A stretch of DNA of 64,000 nucleotides. Origin: JAJFUE01 sp039683515 (GTDB lineage Bacteria > Sumerlaeota > Sumerlaeia > MVZB01). Position numbers and translations under genes: made by a program. The notes below the pieces were generated by a model, which saw only the letters and a list, made by a program, of their open reading frames with translations, was not told the origin of the DNA and made no database searches. The first letter of the stretch is position 1. Each line of letters starts with the position of its first letter. Location of the stretch: contig JBDKRG010000059.1 of the NCBI GenBank assembly GCA_039683515.1, positions 62,001 through 126,000 of the forward strand, given 5' to 3'. Of this stretch, positions 1-7,570 are shown in pieces.

Positions 1-2
1 CG

Positions 3-182
3 CTCGAGCCGTTCACGACCGAGCACACCACGAGCAACCCCGAACCGGGGCACCCGGCGGGCAGCCTGTGGCGCTATACGTTCACGACCCTGCCGAAGCC
101 GGTCTCGATGGAGGCGCAGTATTACCCGCTGCGGCGGCGCGCGCTGTACACTTTCGAAGAGGCGAACGTCCCGCTCCCCTAG
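3..182 (+). CDS. C-terminal end of an unidentified protein (partial)
   Basis: An open frame enters from the left edge and stops at TAG 180-182. The last 59 residues are rich in aromatic residues and arginine (LWRYTF, QYYPLRRRALYTF) and end in NVPLP. Codon use is GC-rich like the neighbours, so this is probably the true end of a gene starting outside the window. I do not recognise the family; no membrane segment or motif is visible in this piece. Confidence 0.5.
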   Translation, partial: LEPFTTEHTTSNPEPGHPAGSLWRYTFTTLPKPVSMEAQYYPLRRRALYTFEEANVPLP

Positions 183-202
183 CCCGGGCGTGATCGGCTG
201 AC

Positions 203-1039
203 ATGAATTTATTCGAATCCACGTTCGTCATCTGGCTCGGCGCGATCGCCGCGGGGTTCGTGGGATCGCTGACGGGGCTGGGCGGCGGGTTCATCGTCGT
301 GCCCATGCTCACGCTCCTTTTCGGCGTCGATATCCGCTACGCCATCGGCGCCTCGCTGGTATCGGTCATCGCGACCTCGAGCGGCGCGGCGGCGGCGTTC
401 GTGCGCGAGGGTTTCTCCAACATCCGCATCGGCATGCTCCTGGAAGTCGCCACGACGATCGGCGCGCTGATCGGCGCGGGGCTCGCCCTCCACATCCCGA
501 CCTCCGCCATCGCCGTCGTGTTCGGGGTGGTCCTGCTTCAGTCGGCCTACCTCTCGTCGCGCAAACAGGCGGACCACCCCTTCACCGGCCCGCCCGACGT
601 CTGGGCGGCGCGGCTGCGACTGAACGGCGACTACCCCACCGCCGAGGGGATGAAATCCTACCGGGTCAAGAACATCGCCGGCGGGTTCGGCCTCATGGGC
701 GTCGCCGGCGTGCTCTCCGGGCTGCTCGGGATCGGCTCGGGCGCGGTCAAGGTCCTCGCCATGGACCAGATCATGCGCGTGCCGTTCAAGGTCTCGACCG
801 CGACGAGCAACTTCATGATCGGCGTGACGGCCGCCGCCAGCGCCGGGATCTACCTCAGCCGCGGCTACATCGAGCCGGCACTGGCGATGCCCGTCATGCT
901 CGGCGTGCTGACCGGCTCGCTCGTCGGCGCGAAGATCCTGTTCAAAATCCGCACGCGGCTCCTGCGGAAAGTTTTCGCGATCATTATCCTGCTGCTCGGA
1001 TTGCAGCTGATTTACAAGGGCCTGACGGGAGGGATGTGA
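203..1039 (+). CDS. TauE/SafE family membrane exporter
   Basis: A 278-residue polytopic membrane protein of the TauE/SafE (DUF81) family, whose members are proposed to export sulfite, sulfoacetate or other organosulfur anions across the inner membrane. The N-terminus has the family-typical GFVGSLTGLGGGFIVVP segment, and the second half repeats it as GVLSGLLGIGSGAVKV. This two-fold internal symmetry is diagnostic. About seven or eight hydrophobic segments can be counted. The stop overlaps the start of the DUF1634 gene (TGATG), a pair that commonly co-occurs with this family. The substrate cannot be told from the sequence. Confidence 0.88.
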   Translation: MNLFESTFVIWLGAIAAGFVGSLTGLGGGFIVVPMLTLLFGVDIRYAIGASLVSVIATSSGAAAAFVREGFSNIRIGMLLEVATTIGALIGAGLALHIPTSAIAVVFGVVLLQSAYLSSRKQADHPFTGPPDVWAARLRLNGDYPTAEGMKSYRVKNIAGGFGLMGVAGVLSGLLGIGSGAVKVLAMDQIMRVPFKVSTATSNFMIGVTAAASAGIYLSRGYIEPALAMPVMLGVLTGSLVGAKILFKIRTRLLRKVFAIIILLLGLQLIYKGLTGGM

Positions 1040-1425
1040 TGATGGACATGGGCGGCCAGTGGACCGATCGGCGCGTCGAGCGGATCGTGGGCGGCCTGCT
1101 CAGGGCCGGCGTCATGCTGTCGGCCTCGGTCGTGCTCGTCGGCGCGATCATGTTCCTGTTCGAGCACGGCGGCGACAAATTCGACTTCCACGAATTCCGC
1201 GGCGTGAACGCCAAAACCTGCACGATCGGCGGGATCCTCACCGAAGCCGCCGCGCTGCACAGCCGCGGGATCATTCAATTGGGCCTGCTGCTCCTGATCG
1301 CCACGCCCGTCGCCCGGGTGCTGTTTTCCGTCTTCGCCTTCGCGCTCGAAAACGACCGCGTCTACGCCGCCATCACGCTTATCGTCCTGATCATCCTGCT
1401 CTTCAGCATCACGCGAATAGGATAG
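1039..1425 (+). CDS. DUF1634 family small membrane protein
   Basis: A 128-residue protein with three hydrophobic segments, at about residues 22-45, 70-92 and 105-126. It matches the DUF1634 family, which is usually encoded directly beside TauE/SafE exporters and is thought to be an accessory subunit of unknown role. GGAGGG at 1028-1033 serves ATG 1039 or ATG 1042; GTG 1036 is also possible. The overlap with the exporter stop codon suggests translational coupling. Confidence 0.75.
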   Translation: MMDMGGQWTDRRVERIVGGLLRAGVMLSASVVLVGAIMFLFEHGGDKFDFHEFRGVNAKTCTIGGILTEAAALHSRGIIQLGLLLLIATPVARVLFSVFAFALENDRVYAAITLIVLIILLFSITRIG

Positions 1426-1643
1426 AAACAAAAAAGCAAAACACGAAACTCACGAAAAGAAACCACGAAAGCACACGAAAACAAATCATGATCTCTGATT
1501 ATTTTCGTGCTTTTTCGTGATCTTTATTGCGTGCGTTTCGTGTTTGAATTTCTCTGCTTCTCTGCTTATCTCCGCATCTCGGCGACAAAATCTTTTTCGT
1601 GTATTTTCGTGATCTTTATTTCGTGCGTTTCGTGTTTGAATTT
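1426..1643 (+). repeat. composite 'cacgaaa' / 'gcagag' intergenic repeat
   Basis: The region starts with several CACGAAA-type words (1440-1485), followed by their inverted form. A 40-nt segment at 1512-1551 recurs at 1604-1643 with one mismatch. Between the copies lies a stretch (about 1551-1590) that is the reverse complement of the 'tgtcgc..gag..gcagag' block seen at 5526 and 24525. The right copy runs into the 3' end of the minus-strand ThiD2-ThiE gene and encodes its last residues (NTKRTK). Confidence 0.8.
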
Positions 1644-2653
1644 TTCATCAGCTTTTTAATCGCCCCGGCCGGGTCGGGCGACTTGCAGATGTGCGCGATC
1701 ATCGCGTAGCACTCGAACCCGTTCGCAACCAGCTCGCCCACGTTGTCGCCGGCGATCCCGCCGACGGCCACCGCCGGAATCCCCCGCGCGGCCTTGCGCA
1801 TCCGCCCCGCTTTTTCGACCCCGAGCACCGGCGCGTGGTCGGCCTTGGATCCGGTCGCGAACACCGGGCCAATCCCGATGTAGTCGGGCTTTTCGCGCAG
1901 CGCGGCCGCAAGCTGGCTCCGGTTGTGCGTCGACTTGCCGACCAGCACGCGCCCGCCGACGATCTCGCGCGCGTCGGCGACCGGCAGGTCGCTCTGGCCG
2001 AGGTGAACGCCGTCGGCCCCGGCCAATTTCGCGATGTCGGGGCGGTCGTTGACGATGAACAACGTCTGCGAGCCGCCCGTGATCTCGCGGATGCGCCGCG
2101 CCAGTTCCAGGAGCGGCCCGCCGTCCATGTTCTTGGCCCGGAGCTGGACCGCGCCAACCTTGAGCCGCACCGCGATCCCGGCGAGCTTCTCGTAGCCGAT
2201 CGCGGGGTCGGTCAGGATCAGATACAAGCCCTTGAGGCGCGCGGCATTTCCGGTCCGGACGAACAGCGGCACGACCAGCGCCTCGAGCTGATACGCCTCG
2301 TAACGCATCGCCTTGGCGCGCGCGACGGCTTCGGGATATCCAAGCTTCGCCATCTCTTCAAGGACGCGCAGCGATTCCTGCACGCGCCCGAACGACGCCC
2401 CCAGGATCGCGGCCTGATCGGTGCGGCGCAGCGGCTCCTTCACGCGGACGCGGCCGATGTCGCCGTCGCTGTCGCGCGCGTCGAGCACCTCGCGCGGGAA
2501 CAGTTTCCGCAAATCGTTCACGCCGTGGCGCAGCCCCTTGAGCCGCGTCGAAAGCGCCGTGTCGTTCAGCCCGAACCGGCAGAAATCCTCGATCACCCGC
2601 AGCCCCTCGCCGAGCCGGTCCAGATTGGCGTCAATGATCCGATATTCCATCAT
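1616..2653 (-). CDS. thiE: ThiD2-ThiE fusion: HMP-P kinase domain plus thiamine-phosphate synthase
   Basis: This 345-residue protein has two domains. Residues 1-125 (starting YRIIDANLDRLGEGLRVIEDFCRF) match the ThiD2 domain, which is known to be fused to ThiE and to phosphorylate hydroxymethylpyrimidine phosphate but not free HMP. Residues about 138-335 are ThiE, joining HMP-PP and thiazole phosphate into thiamine phosphate. ThiE motifs visible include AVQLRAKN, GADGVHLGQSDLP, GKSTHN and GIGPVFATGSK. The start ATGATG at 2651-2653 agrees with the domain start. The C-terminal tail NTKRTK is translated from the intergenic repeat and is probably not functional. The gene is divergent from the riboswitch-controlled thi operon; no riboswitch is visible in front of this gene itself. 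Confidence 0.9.
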   Translation of the reverse strand: MMEYRIIDANLDRLGEGLRVIEDFCRFGLNDTALSTRLKGLRHGVNDLRKLFPREVLDARDSDGDIGRVRVKEPLRRTDQAAILGASFGRVQESLRVLEEMAKLGYPEAVARAKAMRYEAYQLEALVVPLFVRTGNAARLKGLYLILTDPAIGYEKLAGIAVRLKVGAVQLRAKNMDGGPLLELARRIREITGGSQTLFIVNDRPDIAKLAGADGVHLGQSDLPVADAREIVGGRVLVGKSTHNRSQLAAALREKPDYIGIGPVFATGSKADHAPVLGVEKAGRMRKAARGIPAVAVGGIAGDNVGELVANGFECYAMIAHICKSPDPAGAIKKLMKNSNTKRTK

Positions 2654-2689
2654 GCGTGCAAATCCCTCCGAACTGGCATTTTATCGAGT

Positions 2690-2805
2690 CACCTGTTTGA
2701 CCGCCAGCCTTTCGTGCTCGTGCCGATGCAGTAGCCCGAGCGTGAGCGAGGGCTTTCGTGCTCGTAATCGTAATCGAAACTCGAAGAAATCATCATCTCT
2801 CCCCC
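2690..2805 (+). repeat. 'gtgctcgtaatcgtaatcg' word repeat
   Basis: Low-complexity words built on CGTGCTCG and CGTAATCG occur here between the divergent thi genes, together with a block GCAGTAGCCCG..GAGGGCTT. The word family recurs at 45835-45890 and, more weakly, at 19620-19655. The GCAGTAGCCCG block recurs in altered form at 44651. Confidence 0.6.
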
Positions 2806-2817
2806 CGCTCCAATTCA

Positions 2818-2846
2818 TTGACGTTTCCAAATCCGGACTTTAATAT
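2818..2846 (+). promoter_or_regulatory. sigma70-type promoter of the thi operon
   Basis: TTGACG (2818-2823), 17-nt spacer, TAATAT (2841-2846). Initiation about 7 nt downstream would place the transcript start immediately before the TPP aptamer, as expected for a riboswitch leader. Confidence 0.75.
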
Positions 2847-2849
2847 ATG

Positions 2850-2945
2850 GGGACTGGGGAGCTCCACGTAGGGGCTGAGAGGGCGGTAGGCCGCCGACCC
2901 ATAAAACCTGATCCGGGTAATGCCGGCGTAGGGACGCACACCGAT
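2850..2945 (+). promoter_or_regulatory. TPP (THI element) riboswitch aptamer
   Basis: The conserved THI-box segments are present in order: GGGGCTGAGAGG (2871-2882), a GC-rich variable stem (GCGGTAGGCCGC), GACCC, AACCTGATCC (2905-2914), GGGTAATGCCGGCGTAGGGA (2915-2934). Binding of thiamine pyrophosphate by this element represses thiamine genes in many bacteria. It lies directly after a good promoter and before the ThiS-ThiF gene, so it should control the whole thiSF-thiS-thiG unit. Confidence 0.95.
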
Positions 2946-2954
2946 CGTTCAGCG

Positions 2955-2983
2955 AGCCTCCCACGCCGGGAGGTTTTTCGTTT
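2955..2983 (+). terminator. riboswitch expression platform: hairpin overlapping the SD and start
   Basis: AGCCTCCC (2955-2962) and GGGAGGTT (2968-2975) form an 8-bp stem with a 5-nt loop, followed by TTTTTCGTTT. The 3' arm contains the only good Shine-Dalgarno (GGGAGG) for the next gene. The hairpin can therefore act as a terminator, as an SD sequestor, or both. The T-run leads straight into the proposed TTG start at 2982. Confidence 0.7.
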
Positions 2984-3806
2984 GGCCTCAGCCAACGCCA
3001 CCATCCAGATTTACATCAACGAGCAGCCGCGGCGGATCTTGAGCGGCCTCTCGCTCATGGAACTGCGCGACGCGTTCAAGCCGGCGGCCGACATCATGAT
3101 CCACAACGGCCACCCCATGCAGTCCGACGTCGAGCTCGCCGAGGGCGACCGCGTCGTGCTGATCAGGCGCGGCGAAATCCCCCCCGCCGACGAACTCGAG
3201 GCGCTCCTGGTCTCGCGCCACGGCCCCGGGATCCACGAAAAAATCAAGAACGCCACCATCGGCATCGCCGGCTGCGGCGGGCTCGGCAGCGCGGTGGCCG
3301 TCACGCTCGCGCGGCTCGGCGTCGGCGCGCTGCGGCTCGTCGATCACGACGTCGTCGAGCCGAGCAACCTCAATCGCCAGCAGTTTTTCATCGACCAGAT
3401 CGGCCGGATGAAGACCGACGCGCTGGCCGAAAATCTGAAGCGGATCAATCCGTACGTCAAAACCGAGGCGATCCTGGCGCGCCTGACGCGCGACAACATC
3501 GCCGCGACGTTCGCCGGCTGCGCCGTGGTGGCCGAGTGCTTCGACGACCCCGCCGCCAAGCGCGACATGACGATCGCGATGCGCCGCGACCTGCCGGCCG
3601 TCCCGCTCGTCACCGTTTCGGGGATCGCCGGAGCCGGACCGTCCGAGGCGATTCGCATCCGCAAGGTCATGGACAACGTCTGGCTCGTGGGCGACGGCGA
3701 GACCGCCGCCGAGCCCGGCCGCGGCCTTCTCGCCCCGCGCGTGGCGGTCGCCGCCGGCCACCAGGCCAGCGTGATTTTGCGGATCTTATTGGGCGAGGAA
3801 TCCTGA
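2982..3806 (+). CDS. thiF: ThiS-ThiF fusion, sulfur-carrier adenylyltransferase
   Basis: A 274-residue protein. Residues 6-68 are a ThiS/MoaD-like beta-grasp domain (IQIYINEQPRR ... VELAEGDRVVLIRRGE). It lacks the terminal GG and runs directly into a ThiF domain with the nucleotide-binding GIAGCGGLGSAVAV loop and the SNLNRQQFF motif of E1-like enzymes. Canonical CxxC zinc pairs are absent, as in the short 'family 2' ThiF. It should adenylate the C-terminus of ThiS for sulfur transfer in thiazole synthesis. I chose TTG 2982 because it lies 8 nt after GGGAGG and starts just before the beta-grasp domain; longer frames run back into the riboswitch and are not credible. Its stop overlaps the thiS start. 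Confidence 0.85.
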   Translation: MASANATIQIYINEQPRRILSGLSLMELRDAFKPAADIMIHNGHPMQSDVELAEGDRVVLIRRGEIPPADELEALLVSRHGPGIHEKIKNATIGIAGCGGLGSAVAVTLARLGVGALRLVDHDVVEPSNLNRQQFFIDQIGRMKTDALAENLKRINPYVKTEAILARLTRDNIAATFAGCAVVAECFDDPAAKRDMTIAMRRDLPAVPLVTVSGIAGAGPSEAIRIRKVMDNVWLVGDGETAAEPGRGLLAPRVAVAAGHQASVILRILLGEES

Positions 3807-4006
3807 TGGAAATTAAAGTCAACGGCGAGCCGCGCCGGATCGAGCCGGGGATGACGATCGTGCAACTGCTCGGCGAGCTCGGCCTCGAGCCGCTCCACCT
3901 CGCGATCGAACACAACGGCGACATCGTCGATGAAACCTCCATCGCCGGCATCGACCTCAAAGCTGGCGACACGCTGGAGATCATCAGGTTCGTCGGTGGC
4001 GGGTGA
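3806..4006 (+). CDS. thiS: ThiS sulfur-carrier protein
   Basis: A 66-residue beta-grasp protein beginning MEIKVNGEPRR and ending in RFVGGG. The C-terminal glycines receive AMP and then sulfur as thiocarboxylate for ThiG. Most ThiS proteins end in GG; here three glycines precede the stop. The ATG overlaps the TGA of the fusion gene (TGATG), so the two are coupled. Having both a fused ThiS-like domain and a free ThiS is consistent with the fused copy being structural rather than a carrier. Confidence 0.93.
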   Translation: MEIKVNGEPRRIEPGMTIVQLLGELGLEPLHLAIEHNGDIVDETSIAGIDLKAGDTLEIIRFVGGG

Positions 4007-4011
4007 ACGAA

Positions 4012-4659
4012 ATGAAGAATATCGGTTTAATCTCATTGCTTGTCATCATCGCCGCAGGATGCAAATCCAACGGACCGTACTGGCGGAGCCGCGGCCATGA
4101 CCTCACGGACATCGTTACGCTGACAGTCGGGGTAGGCGCCGGCGCAAAGGTCATGGTTGGCCCTTTTCATGTTGGTTTACTGGGCTGCGGTGATGTTTAT
4201 GGAATACGAGATGGGGTCATCATACCCCACAACATGGAGGACTCCTCCGACATCGATGATTTCATCTTCCCGCTCGGCCCCATTGCCCCTGCAATCCTTC
4301 GCAACCCGCCTATTTTCGGATTCAGCGCGTTGCCCTGCAGAACATGCGATCAGGGTATGATGACGCATTGTTTTCCTTTGTTTTCTCTCCCCGAACCGAA
4401 TTTCCACGAAGGCAAACCCGCATGGTGCGGAGGTGAGGGACCATTTTATAAACCCGTTCTGATCCATAACAATGAACATGCCCTGCAGTACTTGACCCAG
4501 ATCGAAGTGGTTGGGGGACTTGTTGGCACAGTGCGCGTAGGTGTTAATCCCGGCGAACTCGTTGATTTCATTGTCGGGATCGCAGACCGGGATATTTATG
4601 GCGATGATAATGTGAAGAAGGATAGCGATAATGAGACAGCAGAAAAAACTGGTCATTGA
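4012..4659 (+). CDS. predicted lipoprotein inserted between thiS and thiG
   Basis: A 215-residue protein with a lipoprotein signal peptide (MKNIGLISLLVIIAAGC; cysteine at residue 17). The mature part contains YWRSRGHDLTDIVTLTVGVGAGAKVMVGPFHVGLLGCGDVYG, which I remember as typical of small spirochaete-type lipoproteins of unknown function. Several further cysteines follow. Its codon use is clearly less GC-biased than that of the thi genes on both sides (for example ATT, AAT and GAT are frequent). The frame starts 5 nt after the thiS stop and overlaps thiG by 29 nt, so it is embedded in the operon. GTG 4003 is an alternative start. No thiamine-related function is evident. Confidence 0.75.
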   Translation: MKNIGLISLLVIIAAGCKSNGPYWRSRGHDLTDIVTLTVGVGAGAKVMVGPFHVGLLGCGDVYGIRDGVIIPHNMEDSSDIDDFIFPLGPIAPAILRNPPIFGFSALPCRTCDQGMMTHCFPLFSLPEPNFHEGKPAWCGGEGPFYKPVLIHNNEHALQYLTQIEVVGGLVGTVRVGVNPGELVDFIVGIADRDIYGDDNVKKDSDNETAEKTGH

Positions 4660-5416
4660 CTCGATCGAGTTCACGTCGCGGCTGTTTATCGGCACGGGCA
4701 AGTTCGCCTCGGCGCAGGCGATGGCCGATGCCGTGCTGGCTTCCGGGAGCGAGCTCGTCACCGTCGCGCTGCGCCGCGTCGACCTCAAGAATCCGCACGA
4801 CCCGATGCTCGAGGCGCTCGACTTCAGCAAGTACCGGCTGCTGCCGAACACCTCCGGCGCGCGCGACGCCGAGGAGGCCGTGCGGCTTGCGAAACTGGCG
4901 CGGGCGGCGACGAAAACGAACTGGGTCAAGCTCGAGGTGACGCCCGATCCGTATTATCTGCTCCCCGATCCGGTCGAGACGCTGCGCGCGGCCGAGGAAC
5001 TCGTCAAGCTCGGCTTCGTCGTCCTGCCTTACATCAACGCCGACCCGGTCCTGGCCAAGCGCCTCGAGGACGCCGGCTGCGCGACCGTCATGCCGCTGGC
5101 CGCGCCGATCGGCTCCAACCGCGGCCTCAAGACGCGCGACCAGGTCGCCATCATCATCGAAAACGCGGGCGTGCCGGTCGTCGTCGACGCCGGCCTCGGC
5201 ATGCCGAGCCACGCCGCGGAGGCGATCGAGCTCGGCGCCGACGCCGTGCTCGTCAACACCGCCATCGCCATCGCCGAGGACCCGGTCGCCATGGCCGAGG
5301 CGTTCAAGCTCGCCGTCATCGCCGCCGAGAAAGCGCGCGAGGCCGGCCCCGGCGGCGAAAGCCGCCTCGCAAGGGCGTCGAGCCCGCTGACGGGGTTTCT
5401 GAGGGAGAATGAATAG
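4631..5416 (+). CDS. thiG: ThiG thiazole synthase
   Basis: A 261-residue (beta/alpha)8 enzyme that builds the thiazole phosphate ring from deoxyxylulose phosphate, dehydroglycine and ThiS thiocarboxylate. Family motifs are SRLFIGTGKF, LPNTSGARDAEEAVR, the Schiff-base lysine region WVKLEVTPD, MPLAAPIGSNRG and DAGLGMPSHAAEA. The AAGAAGG SD lies within the end of the upstream lipoprotein gene and the reading frames overlap by 29 nt. The C-terminus ASSPLTGFL is typical. Confidence 0.95.
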   Translation: MRQQKKLVIDSIEFTSRLFIGTGKFASAQAMADAVLASGSELVTVALRRVDLKNPHDPMLEALDFSKYRLLPNTSGARDAEEAVRLAKLARAATKTNWVKLEVTPDPYYLLPDPVETLRAAEELVKLGFVVLPYINADPVLAKRLEDAGCATVMPLAAPIGSNRGLKTRDQVAIIIENAGVPVVVDAGLGMPSHAAEAIELGADAVLVNTAIAIAEDPVAMAEAFKLAVIAAEKAREAGPGGESRLARASSPLTGFLRENE

Positions 5417-5759
5417 TTCAACCACGGAAGGCCTGGCGCGGCGAGCCGCAACCAAACAACAAGACAGAAATGCGGGTCACGAAATACACGAAAGGAAACA
5501 CGAAAAACCACGAAAACCTATTCTTGTCGCCGAGGGGCAGAGTCAGGCAGAGATGCAGAGAAATACTCGAAGACAGGAATGAACAGAAGGCAACGGAGGA
5601 AACGGAGGATTTCCTGGCGGATCATCTCTCGGTTGCCTTCGTTGCCTCCTGTTCAAAATCTTGCCAGAAAAACAAGATTCGGACGGATAGTAGTACGGAA
5701 TACACGGAATCGATTTTTTGTCGCAGAGATGCGGTATTGTGCAGAGGACGCAGAGAAGA
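5417..5759 (+). repeat. composite intergenic repeat between thiG and thiH
   Basis: No gene is seen here. The stretch holds CACGAAA words (5479-5515). Then comes an approximately 85-nt block at 5526-5611 (tgtcgccgag, gcagag, gaagacaggaatg, ggaggaaacgg) that aligns over its length with 24525-24609. A partly complementary segment (gttgccttcgttgcctcctg) follows, able to fold back on the GGCAACGGAGGAAACGG part. A second short 'cgcagagatgcgg..gcagaggacgcagag' stretch leads into the thiH start. Confidence 0.8.
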
Positions 5760-6881
5760 ATGAATTTTTACGAGCAGATTCAGAGCCTGAACTTGAATGA
5801 AATCCGGGAGAGGATCGAGCGCGCTTCTTCGATGGACGTCGAGCGCGCGCTCGCCCGCGAGCACCTCGAAATCCACGATCTCGCCGCGCTCTTTTCGCCC
5901 GCGGCCGCCCCTTTCATCGAGGAGCTCGCCCAGCGCAGCGCCGCGCTCACCGAGCGCCGCTTCGGCCGCGTCATCCAGCTCTACGCACCGCTTTACGTCT
6001 CCAACGAGTGCGTCAACAAGTGCGTCTACTGCGGATTTTCGCACGACGTCGGGATCCCGCGCCTCACGCTCACGGTCGAGCAGGCGGTCGCCGAGGCCGA
6101 CGCGATCGCGCGCGAAGGTTTCCGGCACATCCTGCTCGTCGCAGGCGAGGACCGCCGCCATGTCAGCGTCCCCTACCTCGCCGAGATCGTGCGCCGACTC
6201 AACGACAGGTTCGCCGCGATCGCGATCGAGATCCAGCCGCTCAATGAAGACGAATACCGCGAGCTAGTCGCGGCCGGCGTCGACGGCCTCGCGATCTACC
6301 AGGAGACCTACGACGAGGCACTCTACAAGACGCTCCACCCAGCCGGCCCCAAGCGCAATTACAAGGGGCGGCTCGAGGCGATCGAGGCGGGCGGCCGCGC
6401 CGGCATGCGCGCCCTCGGCATCGGCGCGCTCCTGGGCCTCGGCGACTGGCGCTTCGAGGCGGTGATGGTCGCCATGCACGGCCGCCACCTGGCGCGCCGG
6501 TTCTGGCGCAGCCGCGTGGCGATCAGCTTCCCGCGCATCCGCGGCAACGCGCACATGTTCCGACCCGAGCGCCTGCCGACCGACGCCGACCTCGTCCAGA
6601 TGATCTGCGCGATGCGGCTGGTGCTGCCCGACGCCGAGCTGGTCATGTCGACGCGCGAAAACGCGAAGCTGCGCGACCGGCTCATCGGCCTCGGCATCAC
6701 GCGCACGAGCGCCGGCAGCAAGACCAACCCCGGCGGCTACCAGATGGACGAAGCGATGGACAGCGGCGAGCAGTTCGCCGTCAGCGACCCGCGCCCGGCC
6801 GCCGAAGTCGCCGCGGCCATCGCCGCGCGCGGATTCGAACCGGTCTGGAAAGACTTCGACCGCAGCCTGGCCAAGTGCTGA
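5760..6881 (+). CDS. thiH: ThiH, 2-iminoacetate synthase (radical SAM)
   Basis: A 373-residue radical-SAM enzyme that cleaves tyrosine to give dehydroglycine for ThiG. The cluster motif is C84-x3-C88-x2-C91 (ECVNKCVYCGF). Other ThiH features are ILLVAGED, IEIQPL, YQETYDEALY, GIGALLGLGDWR and SAGSKTNPGGY. ATG 5760 gives the family-standard N-terminus (MNFYEQIQ); the longer frame from 5718 reads intergenic repeat. Use of ThiH rather than ThiO suggests an oxygen-limited lifestyle for this pathway. Confidence 0.93.
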   Translation: MNFYEQIQSLNLNEIRERIERASSMDVERALAREHLEIHDLAALFSPAAAPFIEELAQRSAALTERRFGRVIQLYAPLYVSNECVNKCVYCGFSHDVGIPRLTLTVEQAVAEADAIAREGFRHILLVAGEDRRHVSVPYLAEIVRRLNDRFAAIAIEIQPLNEDEYRELVAAGVDGLAIYQETYDEALYKTLHPAGPKRNYKGRLEAIEAGGRAGMRALGIGALLGLGDWRFEAVMVAMHGRHLARRFWRSRVAISFPRIRGNAHMFRPERLPTDADLVQMICAMRLVLPDAELVMSTRENAKLRDRLIGLGITRTSAGSKTNPGGYQMDEAMDSGEQFAVSDPRPAAEVAAAIAARGFEPVWKDFDRSLAKC

Positions 6882-6905
6882 TCATCAAGACCGCGCCTTG
6901 GCGGT

Positions 6906-7526
6906 TTAAAAATGATCCATGCCAATCCGCTCGAGGATGCGCGCGACGGCCGCCGCGGGATCGGGCCGGCCGAAGACGCTTCGGATCGCGGCGATGCCGT
7001 ACGCCCCGGCCCGCATCACTTCCCCGATCCGCTCGGGCCCGATCCCGCCGAGCGCGATCACGGGCGATTGCGTTTTCCCGGTCAACTCGCGCAGCGGCTC
7101 CAGCCCGAGCGGACGGCCCTTGCCCGGCGTCTCATAAATCGGGCTGAGCGTCACGTAATCGGCGCCGTCCGCGAACGCGTCGAGCGCCTCCCGGACCGAA
7201 TGCGCCGACCAGCCGATGACGGCGCCCTCGCCCAGGGCCGCGCGCGCCTCGGCGATCGCCGGGCCGTTCGCGCCGAGGTGGATCCCATCGGCGCCGAGCA
7301 TCCGCGCCAGCCCGATCCGGCGATTGACGATCAGCTGCGCGCCGCAAGCCGTCGTCAGCGGCCGCAGCCAGCGGCATGATTCGAACAAATCGGCGTCGCT
7401 CACGGCCGATTTCTCGCGCAGCATGATCGCCGCCCGCCCGCCCCCGAGCGCCTGCATTACGATCGACTGGCAATCGTGTCGCGAAAAGAAACCCGGCGGC
7501 GTGATGGCGATCAGGCGAGCGATCAT
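6906..7526 (-). CDS. tenI: ThiE/TenI family protein, probably TenI-like thiazole tautomerase
   Basis: A 206-residue TIM-barrel protein, convergent with thiH. It differs from the ThiE domain at 1616-2653 in the diagnostic places. The pyrophosphate-binding GQSD is replaced by GANG (GADGIHLGANGP), and the ThiE-type STHN is replaced by SAHS (IGWSAHS), where TenI carries its catalytic histidine. GIGPERIGEVMRAGAYGIA and a phosphate-binding loop remain. It is therefore more likely the aromatase/tautomerase TenI than a second thiamine-phosphate synthase. Confidence 0.7.
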   Translation of the reverse strand: MIARLIAITPPGFFSRHDCQSIVMQALGGGRAAIMLREKSAVSDADLFESCRWLRPLTTACGAQLIVNRRIGLARMLGADGIHLGANGPAIAEARAALGEGAVIGWSAHSVREALDAFADGADYVTLSPIYETPGKGRPLGLEPLRELTGKTQSPVIALGGIGPERIGEVMRAGAYGIAAIRSVFGRPDPAAAVARILERIGMDHF

Positions 7527-7570
7527 CGTGGGTTGGGAATATCACGCAAAGCGTCAAGGCGCAAAGATTT

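Noticed and set aside
203..1425. TauE/SafE and DUF1634 genes as sulfur suppliers of the thiamine cluster
   Set aside because: Only proximity supports it; the thiD2-thiE gene and a repeat lie between and the operon starts elsewhere.
2847..2981. N-terminal extension of ThiSF starting at 2847
   Set aside because: It would translate the TPP riboswitch; the beta-grasp domain starts just after 2982.
6906..7526. Second ThiE (thiamine-phosphate synthase)
   Set aside because: Loss of the GQSD motif and presence of SAHS favour TenI; kept only as an alternative in the entry.
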